From: Amphritea japonica ATCC BAA-1530
GTDB lineage: Bacteria; Pseudomonadota; Gammaproteobacteria; Pseudomonadales; Balneatricaceae
Direction of reading: 5' to 3'
DNA: 64,000 nucleotides
Assembly: GCF_016592435.1 (NCBI RefSeq)
Contig: NZ_AP014545.1
Span: 2,178,693-2,242,692 of the forward strand
The translations under genes were made by a program, and so were the position numbers. This document shows positions 51,305-61,789 of the stretch, one piece after another. The first letter of the stretch is position 1; each line of letters begins with the position of its first letter. A model generated the notes under the pieces. It was not told the DNA's origin. It did no database searches and was given only the letters and a program-made list of their open reading frames with translations.

Positions 51305-52975
51305 CTACTGATTGATACGAAAACGACCAACCAATTTCTGTAACTTGTCCGCATCCTCTAATAGCTTCTTGATTTCGACTCTGTTATCGCTGGCTATCTG
51401 AGAAGACATCTCTGAATGCCCTGCAATCTCCGTAACCGTCTGATTCAAATTATCACAGACCTGACTCTGCTCTTCAGCAGCAGTAGCGATAACGACTGAC
51501 ATATCCTGAATCTGATCCATATGCTCCACTACTTTAGTCAGTTCGGACATCCCTTTCTCTGACTGACTAACCGCCAGATCGGTCTGCTGAAAACTATGTT
51601 GCATACTTTTCACAGCCTCGCCCGAGGCTTTCTTCAGCTGTTCAATACTTTCATGTACCTGGAGTGTACTTGCCTGAGTTCGGGTTGCCAGCGTGCGAAC
51701 TTCATCGGCAACAACCGCAAAACCACGCCCCTGCTCTCCGGCCCGGGCCGCTTCAATTGCAGCGTTCAGAGCCAGCAGATTAGTCTGCTCTGCAATCTCC
51801 TGGATTACACTGACAACCGAGATGATATCCTGAACGTTGACCTCCAGCGTAGAGATCGCTTTGTTTGAACCTGAAACATCATCGGCTAATGTTTTCACCG
51901 CGGAGGTTAATTCATTAACACTCGCGCCAGCCTGACCTATATTGTCTCGTGACTCATTGGTTGAGGTTGCCGTTTCCGCCGTATTATGGGCGATATCAGT
52001 CGCTGTCGCTGACATCTGAGACATCGCAGAAGCGGAATGCTCGATCTGAATCTGTAGCTTCTGTTGTTGCTCATCCACTTGTGAAATTTTTGAACTGATA
52101 GCAGCTGAACGTTGTGTCACACTCTCAGACACAGACACCACCTCTCTAACCATATTCTGCAGGGTTTCAATAAAGCTATTGAAACCATTAGCCAACTCCG
52201 CTAATTCATGCTGACCCTTAACATTCAATCTCGCTGTCAGATCACCTTCTCCCGATGCAAGCTCTTTCATTGATTCGGAGATGCTCTGTAAGGGCAACAT
52301 AACAGAGCGTTTAACCATCACACTGAAAATTATTGCCAATGCCAGCAGAATCAGGCTTGCCAGGGCAAAATAGATCATTAATCCGTTGAGGCTTTCTGTC
52401 GATGTTTCATCCATCTCTTCGAGAACTAAGTTCATATCATCAAGATAGAAGCCAGCACCCACCATCAGGTTCCATCGATCTAAATAAATAGCATAAGAGA
52501 GTTTCTCTTCCGGGACTTGCTGGTTCGGTTTGGGGAAGTGGTAACTGACGACGCCTCCCCCTTGTTTTCCTGCTTTGATAAGCTCCCGGATTATGAACAC
52601 GCCATTCGAATCCTGCAGGTTCCAGTAATTCTTACCTATGCCTTTATTGGTCGTCCCCATAAAGACCCGTTCACCCTTATTGCTATAGCCAAAGAAATAG
52701 CCACTTTTGCCATATTTCAAATTACGCAGGGTAGGTAGCGCTTCTTCAAGTGCTCCACCTGTTTCATAGATATGACGGATGGAGTTATAGGCCATCTCGT
52801 TTAACAGCTTTAACTCTGTTTGCTTCATCTCCAGAAATTTACTTTCTGTCAGGTTAAGCTGATCATCCTTGAGTTGATTACTCTCAATATAAGTCAGTGC
52901 AAAGAGAATAATTGCCAATAAAACAATAGGAGCGGTGCTCATTATTGTAAGGCGCTTACTGATAGATAGTGCCAT
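51305..52975 (-). CDS. Methyl-accepting chemotaxis protein with single Cache domain
   Basis: 556 residues: transmembrane helix 1 (about 12-30), a periplasmic sCache_2-type sensor (about 35-190; [16 protein letters not shown] and [14 protein letters not shown]), helix 2 (about 198-220), HAMP (to about 275), and a signalling domain with the hairpin tip [34 protein letters not shown]. There is no C-terminal CheR-tether pentapeptide. Cache_2 receptors often sense organic acids; the malate enzyme next door is only suggestive. Confidence 0.93.
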   Translation of the reverse strand: MALSISKRLTIMSTAPIVLLAIILFALTYIESNQLKDDQLNLTESKFLEMKQTELKLLNEMAYNSIRHIYETGGALEEALPTLRNLKYGKSGYFFGYSNKGERVFMGTTNKGIGKNYWNLQDSNGVFIIRELIKAGKQGGGVVSYHFPKPNQQVPEEKLSYAIYLDRWNLMVGAGFYLDDMNLVLEEMDETSTESLNGLMIYFALASLILLALAIIFSVMVKRSVMLPLQSISESMKELASGEGDLTARLNVKGQHELAELANGFNSFIETLQNMVREVVSVSESVTQRSAAISSKISQVDEQQQKLQIQIEHSASAMSQMSATATDIAHNTAETATSTNESRDNIGQAGASVNELTSAVKTLADDVSGSNKAISTLEVNVQDIISVVSVIQEIAEQTNLLALNAAIEAARAGEQGRGFAVVADEVRTLATRTQASTLQVHESIEQLKKASGEAVKSMQHSFQQTDLAVSQSEKGMSELTKVVEHMDQIQDMSVVIATAAEEQSQVCDNLNQTVTEIAGHSEMSSQIASDNRVEIKKLLEDADKLQKLVGRFRINQ

Positions 52976-53092
52976 TAGATAAAGTCCCTGGACGGAAGAT
53001 TTAATATATTACACACATATTATCTTTATATATCAAAGCCTAAGTCACCATTTCGAGGCCAAAAGCTGTTCCTATACAGCCGCTGTTAAACG

Positions 53093-53117
53093 AAAAAAAG
53101 CGGCCGAAGCCGCTTTT
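53093..53117 (-). terminator. Terminator of fabV
   Basis: Stem AAAGCGGC / GCCGCTTT with a 4-base loop and T-run on the minus strand, 16 bp after the fabV stop. Confidence 0.92.
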
Positions 53118-53132
53118 AGAAAAAAATAACGA

Positions 53133-54326
53133 TTAGATATCGATCACATCAAACTCAACCAGCGGACTAACGTCTTCTTCATAGTCAACACCGTCTATGC
53201 CAAAACCAAACAGTTTGAGAAACTCATCCTTATAGAATTGATAATCCGTGTTCTCAAATAAGTTTTCAGTCGTAATGGTAGGCCAGAGTTCACGGCATTT
53301 CTGCTGAATATCATCCCGCAACTCCAAATCATCCATACGCAACCGGTTAGCATCGTCGATCTTGCCAGTATCACCGATAATACCTGTATCAAACAGACGG
53401 AATACCTGCTCCATACAACCTTCGTGAACGCCCTCTGCGCGCATGATTTTGAAAACCATAGACAGATACAGCGGCATAACAGGTATTGCAGAGCTTGCCT
53501 GTGTCACAACAGACTTCAAGACCGCTACATTTGCACTACCGCCCTTCTCACCCAGTTTTGTATTTAGTGCGGAGGCGGCACGATCAACATCTTTCTTAGC
53601 ATGACCCAGAGCGCCATCCCAGTAGATTGGCCAGGTGATATCAGTACCAATATAGCTATACGCAACTGACTTGCAGCCTTCAGCCAGGACTCCCGCATCA
53701 TCCAGGGCCTTAATCCACAGTTCCCAGTCCTCACCGCCCATGACGGTAACGGTATCAGCAACCTCCTCTTCAGAGGCCGGCTCAACTTCTGCTTCAATAA
53801 TCAGATCTTTGTTAGTATCAATCGCGGTTGAACGGTAGGTTTCCCCGATCGGCTTCAGACAAGAACGGATCACTTCACCCGTTTCAGGCAGCTTACGAAC
53901 AGGAGAAGCCAATGAGTACACAACCAGATCAATCTGACCCAGATCTTCTTTAATCAGATCGACGGTCTTTTGCTTGGCCTCATTAGAAAAGGCATCACCG
54001 TTCAGGCTTTTTGCGTATAGACCGGCTTCGTGTGCTTTTTGATCAAATGATGCTGCGTTATACCAACCTGCGGTACCGGTTTTACGCTCGGTCGCTGGCT
54101 TTTCAAAAAACACACCAATAGTGGCAGCACCACAACCAAATGCCGCTGAGATACGTGACGACATGCCGTATCCGCTGGAAGAGCCAATTACCAGTACCCG
54201 CTTAGGTCCATTTTCAATCGGCCCCTGAGCTTTGGTGTAATCAATCTGTTCCTGAATATTGCGCTCACAACCTACCGGGTGGGTTGTAGTACAGATAAAG
54301 CCACGAATCTTCGGTTTAATAATCAT
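53133..54326 (-). CDS. fabV: Enoyl-ACP reductase FabV
   Basis: A 397-residue NADH-dependent enoyl-ACP (trans-2-enoyl-CoA) reductase. The Rossmann loop is [16 protein letters not shown]; the catalytic pair is Tyr-x8-Lys in [21 protein letters not shown] and LKPIGETY are signatures. FabV is typically triclosan-insensitive and is the last enzyme of each fatty-acid elongation cycle. Monocistronic. Confidence 0.96.
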   Translation of the reverse strand: MIIKPKIRGFICTTTHPVGCERNIQEQIDYTKAQGPIENGPKRVLVIGSSSGYGMSSRISAAFGCGAATIGVFFEKPATERKTGTAGWYNAASFDQKAHEAGLYAKSLNGDAFSNEAKQKTVDLIKEDLGQIDLVVYSLASPVRKLPETGEVIRSCLKPIGETYRSTAIDTNKDLIIEAEVEPASEEEVADTVTVMGGEDWELWIKALDDAGVLAEGCKSVAYSYIGTDITWPIYWDGALGHAKKDVDRAASALNTKLGEKGGSANVAVLKSVVTQASSAIPVMPLYLSMVFKIMRAEGVHEGCMEQVFRLFDTGIIGDTGKIDDANRLRMDDLELRDDIQQKCRELWPTITTENLFENTDYQFYKDEFLKLFGFGIDGVDYEEDVSPLVEFDVIDI

Positions 54327-55033
54327 TCTCTATCCACTCTCTTGTCGTACGCCCTATCCATTACTTAGAGGTAAGCGCGCGCACTGAATTTGTTACGAAA
54401 AACAGCCCGTAAAGATAACTGATTTCGGCGTTATAATACAGTAATTTGGGAGAAATATAGGGATTACAGGCATATGACAGATGGAAAAAAATAAGATAAT
54501 TGACACTCTATAATCACAATCAATTACGGCCTGAACAGGCCCTATGAATTATCAATTTCGTACTAACAACACATTCTTTAATAACAGGGAAAGATAAGTT
54601 TCTGCAGAACGAGATAAGCAGCTAATTCATAATCTATCTCATGGAAGCCTGGAACCTCCTTGCTTTAACAATCACAACAATAGCCTCTAAGCTTTCCCTT
54701 CAACAGATATTTAACCCCACCGATGTGACCCTCCGTAAAAGCCTGACAAGGCGAACAATCTGATAAAACGTTACAGTATAAAATGAATCTATAGCCCTGC
54801 ATTTTTATCCAACACACACCCTTCCTCCTGAATAAAAAATTGTCTCACTCAAATTGATATCTATCACCGTTCTTTCGAGAGAGGAATGCTAAAGTTCGGC
54901 TTTCGTTTTGTCTGGCGTTACCAGAAGATTTAATGCGGAGTCCGAACACCCCGAAAATCTCAACGGGTGCATGAATGCACTGCCTATATCCCTCAACGCA
55001 TATGATGAAGAGGGTTTCATCAACAGGAGATGA
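54327..55033. other. 707-bp intergenic region without recognised gene
   Basis: It lies between divergent fabV and the radical SAM gene. I see no tRNA, terminator or convincing ORF; two overlapping minus-strand ORFs (54845-55144, 54889-55086) lack support. A small hairpin GTGCATGAATGCAC lies near 54967. Confidence 0.5.
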
Positions 55034-56038
55034 ATGTTGTTGGTTAATACCAAGCAAGATATACATAAACCGGATATGGATCTCACCCGCTATATCAACA
55101 CTTTTGGCCACGCGATGCATCAACGTTACGGTCAAAAGGTCCATAAGGTATCGATCAATGCCGCTTTTACCTGTCCCAACCGGGATGGTACAAAAGGCAT
55201 TGGCGGCTGTACCTTCTGTAATAATTCATCTTTCAACCCTAATGCCAAAGCAGCGCTGGCGGTTTGCGAGCAGGTAGCTGCAGGCAAGCGCATTATCCGT
55301 AAACGCACCGGCGCAAGGAAGTATCTGGCCTACTTCCAGGCCTATACCAATACTTACGCAGAGGTTAGCGCACTAAAATCATTGTACGATCAGGCACTGG
55401 CTATTCCAGATGTAATAGGACTGTCAATTGGCACCCGTCCCGATTGCGTACCTGACAAAGTTCTGGATCTGCTAGCCAGTTACCGCGACAGAGGTTTTGA
55501 GGTATGGCTGGAATTGGGACTGCAATCCACTTCGGATAAAGTCTTGCGACGGGTCAACCGCGGCCATGGCTTTGGCGAGTATGTTGATGCGATACAACGG
55601 GTACAACAACGCAACTTACAATACTGCACCCATCTGATTGCCGGACTACCGGGCGAATCCGTTAACGCCACTGCCAATTCTGCCCGACAGGTTGTTGAAA
55701 TGGGCAGTACGGGGCTAAAATTACACCCGTTGCATATTGTAAAAGGTACGCAGATGGCCCGGGAATGGAAACACGGCGAAGTCACACCAATGACTCTGGA
55801 TGAGTATGTTCAGGTGGTGGCCAACATTGTGACTGAAGCTCCGCCTGAACTTATTTTCCATCGTTTAACCGGCACCGCAAATAAACAGTTACTGCTGGCT
55901 CCGGACTGGACCGAATACAAGTGGAAAGTACTTAACAGCATCTATCTGGAGCTCGCCCGCAGAGACCCGCCACAGGGCACCGTACTGCAAGTATTCGCGG
56001 GGAGTGATACACAGCAGATTACCAGTGTGAATATATAA
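55034..56038 (+). CDS. yhcC: TIGR01212 family radical SAM protein (YhcC-like)
   Basis: 334 residues. The cluster Cys are in FTCPNRDGTKGIGGCTFCNN, spaced C-x9-C-x2-C, the unusual arrangement of the YhcC/Elp3-like group. LELGLQSTSDKVLRRVNRGH and THLIAGLPGE follow. The substrate is unknown. The ATG at 55034 has AGGAG upstream; MDLTRYINTFG at 55076 is the family-typical start and remains possible. Confidence 0.92.
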   Translation: MLLVNTKQDIHKPDMDLTRYINTFGHAMHQRYGQKVHKVSINAAFTCPNRDGTKGIGGCTFCNNSSFNPNAKAALAVCEQVAAGKRIIRKRTGARKYLAYFQAYTNTYAEVSALKSLYDQALAIPDVIGLSIGTRPDCVPDKVLDLLASYRDRGFEVWLELGLQSTSDKVLRRVNRGHGFGEYVDAIQRVQQRNLQYCTHLIAGLPGESVNATANSARQVVEMGSTGLKLHPLHIVKGTQMAREWKHGEVTPMTLDEYVQVVANIVTEAPPELIFHRLTGTANKQLLLAPDWTEYKWKVLNSIYLELARRDPPQGTVLQVFAGSDTQQITSVNI

Positions 56039-56187
56039 ACCGTTGGTTTAAATACTGTTGAAGAAAACAAATTCAACAGAACAACAAGGTGTTAACACCA
56101 ATGTTTATACCTTTGCGGCAAACCAGTTGAAGAAAACACCCTAAACTTGAGTATCACCTTTAAGAAACACATGCCTCAATAAGCTTT

Positions 56188-56631
56188 TCAAACCCGCCGC
56201 TTGAGCATATGTGTCACGATAAAACTAAGCACCTGATTGCCGTGCTGATTAGTCCCACGTACATAATAGCGAACAACGCCCAAATCAGGTTTTGACGCTG
56301 ACGCTTTATGTTCGATTATTTCTAATTCCGAAGTGAGAGTATCTCCCGGGCGTACCGGGGCAAGGAAACGAACTTCATCAATTCCTGGCCCGCCTAGCGA
56401 ACAAGCCTCAAATATACCCAGCTGTACAAGCAATCGAAAACACAACCCCATCGTCTGGAAACCACTAGCAATTAATCCGCCAAAATGACTTTCAGCTGCG
56501 GCATTCACGTCGATATGAAAACTTTGCGGATCATAAGTTAAAGCAAAATCGATGATCTGCGCTTCTGTCAGGGTTGCACTGCGCCCCTTGATCACTTCAC
56601 CTACTGAGAAATCATCAAAATATCTATCCAT
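56188..56631 (-). CDS. MaoC-like acyl dehydratase
   Basis: A 147-residue hotdog-fold R-specific enoyl-CoA hydratase-like protein. YFDDFSVGEVIKGRSATLTEAQIIDFA is the typical start and DPQSFHIDVNAAAESHFGGLIASGF carries the catalytic Asp/His pair (D-x4-H). R-specific hydratases can feed PHA synthesis, relevant to the phasins, but this is inference. A terminator separates it from prpE. Confidence 0.88.
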   Translation of the reverse strand: MDRYFDDFSVGEVIKGRSATLTEAQIIDFALTYDPQSFHIDVNAAAESHFGGLIASGFQTMGLCFRLLVQLGIFEACSLGGPGIDEVRFLAPVRPGDTLTSELEIIEHKASASKPDLGVVRYYVRGTNQHGNQVLSFIVTHMLKRRV

Positions 56632-56693
56632 CAGCCTACTTTCTCCACATCAATTACTGTGTTCATGCGTTATTGATCCCATCAATATAAGCA

Positions 56694-56719
56694 TAAAAAA
56701 AGGGAAGCAAGCTTCCCTT
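56694..56719 (-). terminator. Terminator after prpE
   Basis: Minus-strand stem AAGGGAAG / CTTCCCTT, 4-base loop and seven T. It lies about 180 bp after the prpE stop and before the MaoC gene. Confidence 0.85.
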
Positions 56720-56897
56720 AAATGGTACTTATACAAGCACCAGCACTATTCAAAGCATTAAGACACTGAGCATTTAATACTCAATGAAAGAGCAAAGCCG
56801 CTCTCTTAATCTATTATTGACCACTCGAAGTACAACATAGGGCCTATGCTGTACCCCTTACCTGGCGTTTTAGATTACCTTAAATCAATCTGGCCAC

Positions 56898-58793
56898 TTA
56901 TTTGATCATGCCTCTCTGATCCAGCTGATCCGTTATCTCGCCAAGGATACTTTCATCATCGATGGTCGAAGGCATTTTATACTCTTCATTAGCAACGATT
57001 TTTCGTAGGATCGCACGGAGGATTTTGCCGGAACGAGTCTTAGGCAAACGCTGAACCACAACGGCCTTACGGAAACAGGCCAGTGCACCGACCTGATCAC
57101 GCACCATCTGCACCAACTCTTTTTCCAACTGTTCTTCAGCGATATCTTCACCCGCTTTCAGCAGAATCAGACCCAGTGGCAGTTCGCCTTTCAAAGAATC
57201 AGGCACACCAATCACGGCACACTCTGCAACCGCTGGGTGTGCAGACACAACCTCTTCCATCTCACCCGTAGAAAGACGGTGACCGGAGACGTTAATTACA
57301 TCATCAGTACGGCCGGTAATGAAGACATAACCATCGTCATCTTTGAAGCCTCCGTCACCGGTGTGATAATAACCTTCAAAAGTAGACAGATATGAGCTGG
57401 TAAAACGCTCAGGACTCTTCCAGATAGTCCAGGCTACACCTGGAGGCATCGGTAGTTTGACGACAATATTACCGGTTTCATTGGCTTCGACTTCATTACC
57501 TTCGCCGTCGACAACACGAATATCATAGCCCGGTACAGGCTTGTTGGTAGACCCCAAACGGACATCAGAAGGATCAGGTAAGCCCATCAACGGCGCAGTC
57601 ATCGGCCAGCCGGTTTCAGTCTGCCACCAGTGATCAAGCACTGGGACTTCAAGTAGTTCACTCAACCAGGTGTAGGTTGAAGAATCCAGTTTCTCACCCG
57701 CAACGAAGACACAACGCAAGCTGGAAAGATCATACTTCTTCGACAAACCACCGGTAGGATCTTCTTTACGCACAGCACGGTATGCGGTCGGGGCGCAGAA
57801 CATAGAATTCACGCCGTATTCTTCGATAATACGCCAGAAGGTTCCCGCATCCGGGTTACGGATTGGCTTGCCTTCAAAGAAGATTGCACTGCAACCTCCC
57901 ATCAAAGGTCCATAAACAATCAGGGAATGACCAACAACCCAGCCGACATCTGATGCAGCCCACCAAACATCACCGGGCTGCATGCCGTAAATATTTTTGA
58001 GTGCATAGTTAAGCGCAACCGCATTACCGCCATTATCACGCTGGATACCTTTCGGCTGTCCCGTAGTACCAGAGGTATAGAGCACATAGAGTGGATCTTC
58101 ACCTTTGACCGGCGTACAACCAGCGGGCTCAACACCTTCCTGACATGCGTTCCAATCGAGATCACGTGGCGCAGTCATCTCGGCTTTGATCATCGGACGC
58201 TGTACTACGATGGTGTGATCCGGTTTGTTCGTAGAGAGCTCAATCGCCTTATCAACCAATGGCTTATAAGCAATCTTCTTATCAAATTCGATACCGCAGG
58301 AAGCGGTAATAATTACTTTTGGCGTTGCATCGTCGATGCGAATTGCCAACTCATTCGGCGCAAAACCACCGAAAACCACCGAATGCGGCGCACCAAGACG
58401 CGCACAGGCCAGCATAGCCACTGCCGCTTCAGGGATCATCGGCATATAAATAACGACACGGTCACCTTTTCCAACACCCTGAGCTTTCAGGGCACCGGCA
58501 AAGCGACTAACACGAGCCAACAGATCATTATAGGTGATCGCTTCTTTGATACCATCGGCAGCCGGCGAATCGTAGTACAGGGCAACCTGATCACCGCGAC
58601 CGTTTTCAACATGGTAATCAAGCGCCAAATAACAGGTATTCAACTCTCCATCAGCGTACCACTTGTAGCTACCATGCTCTGTTTTCTCGAGAATATTTTC
58701 CGGCTTTTTGTACCAGGCAATATTGTCAGCCTGCTCTGCCCAGAAGGCTTCCGGATTTTCAATTGAAGCCTTGTAGTCCTCGTTATATCCCAT
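56898..58793 (-). CDS. prpE: Propionyl-CoA synthetase
   Basis: A 631-residue adenylate-forming acyl-CoA synthetase. YVLYTSGTTGQPKGIQRD is the P-loop; DVGWVVGHSLIVYGPL and EGKPIRNPDAGTFWR are PrpE-type segments; KTRSGKILRAILRK has the C-terminal catalytic Lys. Length and motifs fit PrpE better than Acs (usually about 650). It follows mmsB in the valine cluster, whose product is propionyl-CoA, so the pair shares a metabolic node. Confidence 0.87.
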   Translation of the reverse strand: MGYNEDYKASIENPEAFWAEQADNIAWYKKPENILEKTEHGSYKWYADGELNTCYLALDYHVENGRGDQVALYYDSPAADGIKEAITYNDLLARVSRFAGALKAQGVGKGDRVVIYMPMIPEAAVAMLACARLGAPHSVVFGGFAPNELAIRIDDATPKVIITASCGIEFDKKIAYKPLVDKAIELSTNKPDHTIVVQRPMIKAEMTAPRDLDWNACQEGVEPAGCTPVKGEDPLYVLYTSGTTGQPKGIQRDNGGNAVALNYALKNIYGMQPGDVWWAASDVGWVVGHSLIVYGPLMGGCSAIFFEGKPIRNPDAGTFWRIIEEYGVNSMFCAPTAYRAVRKEDPTGGLSKKYDLSSLRCVFVAGEKLDSSTYTWLSELLEVPVLDHWWQTETGWPMTAPLMGLPDPSDVRLGSTNKPVPGYDIRVVDGEGNEVEANETGNIVVKLPMPPGVAWTIWKSPERFTSSYLSTFEGYYHTGDGGFKDDDGYVFITGRTDDVINVSGHRLSTGEMEEVVSAHPAVAECAVIGVPDSLKGELPLGLILLKAGEDIAEEQLEKELVQMVRDQVGALACFRKAVVVQRLPKTRSGKILRAILRKIVANEEYKMPSTIDDESILGEITDQLDQRGMIK

Positions 58794-58873
58794 GCCGTTA
58801 CTCCAGTTTCTTATTATATCGGGAGGCTGCCGACCGTCCGGGCCGGCAGTGGTTATACGTCAAATACTTAGTA

Positions 58874-59764
58874 TTACTGGTCTTGATACAGTTTGATGAC
58901 ACTTGAAAAATCCAGACCACCGTTGCCTTTAGCTTTGTGCAGACTAAACAGCGAACGAGCAGCTGAGCCCATAGGTACAGAAGAGGCACTCTGTTGGCTC
59001 AGATCCATCGCCAGACCCAGATCCTTATACATCAGATCCACCTGGAAACCGCCCTGGTAGTCATTTGACGAAGGTACTCCGTCCATCACGCCCGGTACTG
59101 GGTTATAAACATTCAGCGCCCAGTTACCACCGGAGCTCTGCTTCATTATCTCTGACAGTACTGCCGGATCAAGACCGTTCTTCATACCCATATTCAGTGC
59201 TTCACAGGTTCCGGTCATCAGGATAGACAGCAGCATGTTATTACAGGCTTTTGCAATCTGGCCCGCACCACTCTGACCCGCATGGAAGATGTTTTTACCC
59301 ATCACATCCAATACTGGCTTAGCTTTAGCAAATTGCTCATCTGACGCACCGACCATGAATGCAAGCGTACCTGCTTTCGCACCGCCCACACCACCAGATA
59401 CCGGTGCATCGATAAAGCTCAGACCACGCTCTGCAGCTGCTGCAGATACGCTCTGAGCCGTTGCCGCATCAATAGTAGAAGAGTCAATGATCAACGCATC
59501 TTTAGATATCAGATCAAACAACGGTGCATCGCCGGTCTGGAATAAGCCTTGTACATGCTTACCCGCTGGCAGCATTGAGACAACGAAATCTGCTCCGGTA
59601 ACGGCATCTGCCGCAGAGGATGCCGCTTGACCACCTTCGGCTACAACGGTATCCATTGCTGCTTGAGAAAGGTCGAACGCTTTAACGTTGTGACCCGCTT
59701 TGACCAGGTTAATGGCCATAGGGCCACCCATATTACCTAAACCAATAAAACCAATAGTTGCCAT
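58874..59764 (-). CDS. mmsB: 3-hydroxyisobutyrate dehydrogenase
   Basis: A 296-residue beta-hydroxyacid dehydrogenase oxidising 3-hydroxyisobutyrate to methylmalonate semialdehyde with NAD+. The Rossmann loop is GFIGLGNMGGPMAINLVKAG; DAPVSGGVGGAKAGTLAFMVG is the substrate loop and GQIAKACNNMLL carries the catalytic Lys. It sits in the valine pathway cluster between the hydrolase and prpE. Confidence 0.94.
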   Translation of the reverse strand: MATIGFIGLGNMGGPMAINLVKAGHNVKAFDLSQAAMDTVVAEGGQAASSAADAVTGADFVVSMLPAGKHVQGLFQTGDAPLFDLISKDALIIDSSTIDAATAQSVSAAAAERGLSFIDAPVSGGVGGAKAGTLAFMVGASDEQFAKAKPVLDVMGKNIFHAGQSGAGQIAKACNNMLLSILMTGTCEALNMGMKNGLDPAVLSEIMKQSSGGNWALNVYNPVPGVMDGVPSSNDYQGGFQVDLMYKDLGLAMDLSQQSASSVPMGSAARSLFSLHKAKGNGGLDFSSVIKLYQDQ

Positions 59765-59813
59765 TTTATTTACCTTAATTTTTATTCTGCGGGAACATCG
59801 TCCCGAAAATTTT

Positions 59814-60911
59814 CTATAAATGTGCTAACGGGTTTTTGTCCCAGGGTGACGTAAACAAACTATCTACATACTTAGTATCCACCTCACCCAGTGACGGGAA
59901 GGTCCACGCCGGACAGTTATCTTTATCGACTAACAGAGCACGAACACCTTCCGGGAATTCACGCTCCTGGCAGGCACGTACAGACAACACTAATTCATGC
60001 TGAAATACTTCCCGCAGGGATAGGTGACGCGAACGAAGCCATTGCTGATGGATCATATAGAGTGCCATCGGGCTTCCATGTGCCAGCGTCTTCTGGGCAC
60101 CTTTAAACCAACGGTCATCGCTCTCTTGAGTAAGAATTGCGGTAATAATGTCTTTAAGAGTGTCATGATCGGTGACTTTCTGAATCAGCTCGAAATGACT
60201 CTGAACCGGTGAATGGCGTACCATCTGGTCTTCGGACTCAGCCTCCATCACACGCAACACGCGGTTCACCGATGCATAAGCATCGCCCTGCCAGCTTTCG
60301 CCCTGCAGCCGCTCAATCATTTCCGACAGCTTCTTCGCCCCGACAAAACGATCAGCCAGACCCAGATAGAGTGCATCGGCAGCATTCATCCGGTGACCCG
60401 TCAGCCCCATAAATAACCCTGTGCGCCCCGGCATATGGTTGAGGAACCAGCTGCCGCCCACATCGGGATAAAGACCTATGGTGACTTCAGGCATCGCCAT
60501 ATGCGTTGTTTCAGTCACAATACGGTGGCTACAGCCGTTTATCAGCCCCATCCCCCCACCCATTACAAAACCACTGCCCCAGCAGATGATTGGCTTCGGA
60601 TAGGTATGGATGGTGTAATCTAAAGTGTATTCCCGGGTGAAGAAATCCAACGGAAAATCTTCGTACATCTCGCCAGTCATCGCCTTATACAGGTTAACGA
60701 CATCGCCACCAACACAGAACGCCTTCTGACCACTACTGTTCAACAACACAGCAACGACACTATCATCGCGCTTCCACGCATCCATCTTCGGCTGAATTAG
60801 ATCGACCATCTCCAGTGTCAGCGCGTTGAGCGAAGGCTCCGCGTTCAGACAGATCTCTACGACCTTTTTACCATCCTGTGTCGGATACTCGTTAAACAGA
60901 ACACAACTCAT
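59814..60911 (-). CDS. 3-hydroxyisobutyryl-CoA hydrolase (crotonase fold)
   Basis: About 365 residues, longer than enoyl-CoA hydratases, as is normal for this hydrolase. KAFCVGGDVVNLY, GSGFVMGGGMGLINGCSHRIVTE and MPEVTIGLYPDVGGSWFLN are the conserved oxyanion and catalytic segments. It releases 3-hydroxyisobutyrate for MmsB. The ATG at 60911 is chosen for the AGGGG upstream; a TTG at 60917 is weaker. Confidence 0.91.
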   Translation of the reverse strand: MSCVLFNEYPTQDGKKVVEICLNAEPSLNALTLEMVDLIQPKMDAWKRDDSVVAVLLNSSGQKAFCVGGDVVNLYKAMTGEMYEDFPLDFFTREYTLDYTIHTYPKPIICWGSGFVMGGGMGLINGCSHRIVTETTHMAMPEVTIGLYPDVGGSWFLNHMPGRTGLFMGLTGHRMNAADALYLGLADRFVGAKKLSEMIERLQGESWQGDAYASVNRVLRVMEAESEDQMVRHSPVQSHFELIQKVTDHDTLKDIITAILTQESDDRWFKGAQKTLAHGSPMALYMIHQQWLRSRHLSLREVFQHELVLSVRACQEREFPEGVRALLVDKDNCPAWTFPSLGEVDTKYVDSLFTSPWDKNPLAHL

Positions 60912-60937
60912 TAACAACCCCTACTTCAAATCCGGTG

Positions 60938-61714
60938 CTATTTGTTTTTCCACTCAGGAGCACGCTTCCCAAGAAATGCATTAACACCTTCTTTCTGGTC
61001 TTCAGTGAAAAACAGATCAACAAAAAGTTCACGTTCAAGAATATAACCGGCTTCCCAGTGCTGAGTGCGATTGTTCTGAATCAACTGCTTACAAGACGCC
61101 ACTGCTGTCGGGCTCTGCTGGGCTACGTTTGCTGCCAGCTCCAGTGCTTTTTCTAACGCCTGTCCCTGAGGAACCAGTTCCTCAACCAAACCGATTTCCA
61201 GGGCTTTAGCTGCTTTAATCCGCTCGCCACACAAAATCAGACGTTTAGTCCAGCCTTCACCCACCAGCATTGTCAGATTCTGCGTACCACCTGCACAAGG
61301 TAACAAACCCACTTTCGCTTCCGGCAACGCCATTTGAGACTGTTCTTCAGCAACCCGAACATCACACGCCAGTGCAACTTCCAGACCGCCGCCCATCGCA
61401 AAACCATTGATTGCCGCGATAGAGACTCCGCGGAACTGGCTCAATGTTTCAAAGGCTTCACCGAAATAACGCGCCATATCACGGGCAACACTTCGATCAC
61501 CACCGGCAAACAGGTTCAGGTCAGCACCTGCAGAGAAAAACTTCTCGCCCTGGCCTGTAATCACTAAACTATAAATATCACGATCTGCATTCAGCTCTTC
61601 CACCAGTGCTTTTAAGCCTTTCAGACTCTCTTCTGTCCAGGTATTAGCCGGTGGGTTATTCATTGTCAGCAGCGCAATACTGCCACGCTTTTCAACAATC
61701 AGCTTATCGGTCAT
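60938..61714 (-). CDS. Enoyl-CoA hydratase (methacrylyl-CoA step)
   Basis: A 258-residue crotonase: LLTMNNPPANTW, FFSAGADLNLFAGGD, AAINGFAMGGGLEVALACD (oxyanion hole) and ALPEAKVGLLPCAGGTQ (catalytic Glu region). Position between the acyl-CoA dehydrogenase and the hydrolase gene suggests hydration of methacrylyl-CoA to 3-hydroxyisobutyryl-CoA. Confidence 0.92.
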   Translation of the reverse strand: MTDKLIVEKRGSIALLTMNNPPANTWTEESLKGLKALVEELNADRDIYSLVITGQGEKFFSAGADLNLFAGGDRSVARDMARYFGEAFETLSQFRGVSIAAINGFAMGGGLEVALACDVRVAEEQSQMALPEAKVGLLPCAGGTQNLTMLVGEGWTKRLILCGERIKAAKALEIGLVEELVPQGQALEKALELAANVAQQSPTAVASCKQLIQNNRTQHWEAGYILERELFVDLFFTEDQKEGVNAFLGKRAPEWKNK

Positions 61715-61789
61715 GGTGATCTTCCTTATATATTCTGAGCAGACGTCATGCGTCTTTTATGTTCTTAATCGCGCGTAAAAAATAACTCG

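Noticed and set aside
54845-55144. Minus-strand ORFs in the fabV-radical SAM gap
   Set aside because: They overlap the start of the radical SAM gene and each other, and show no conserved motif.
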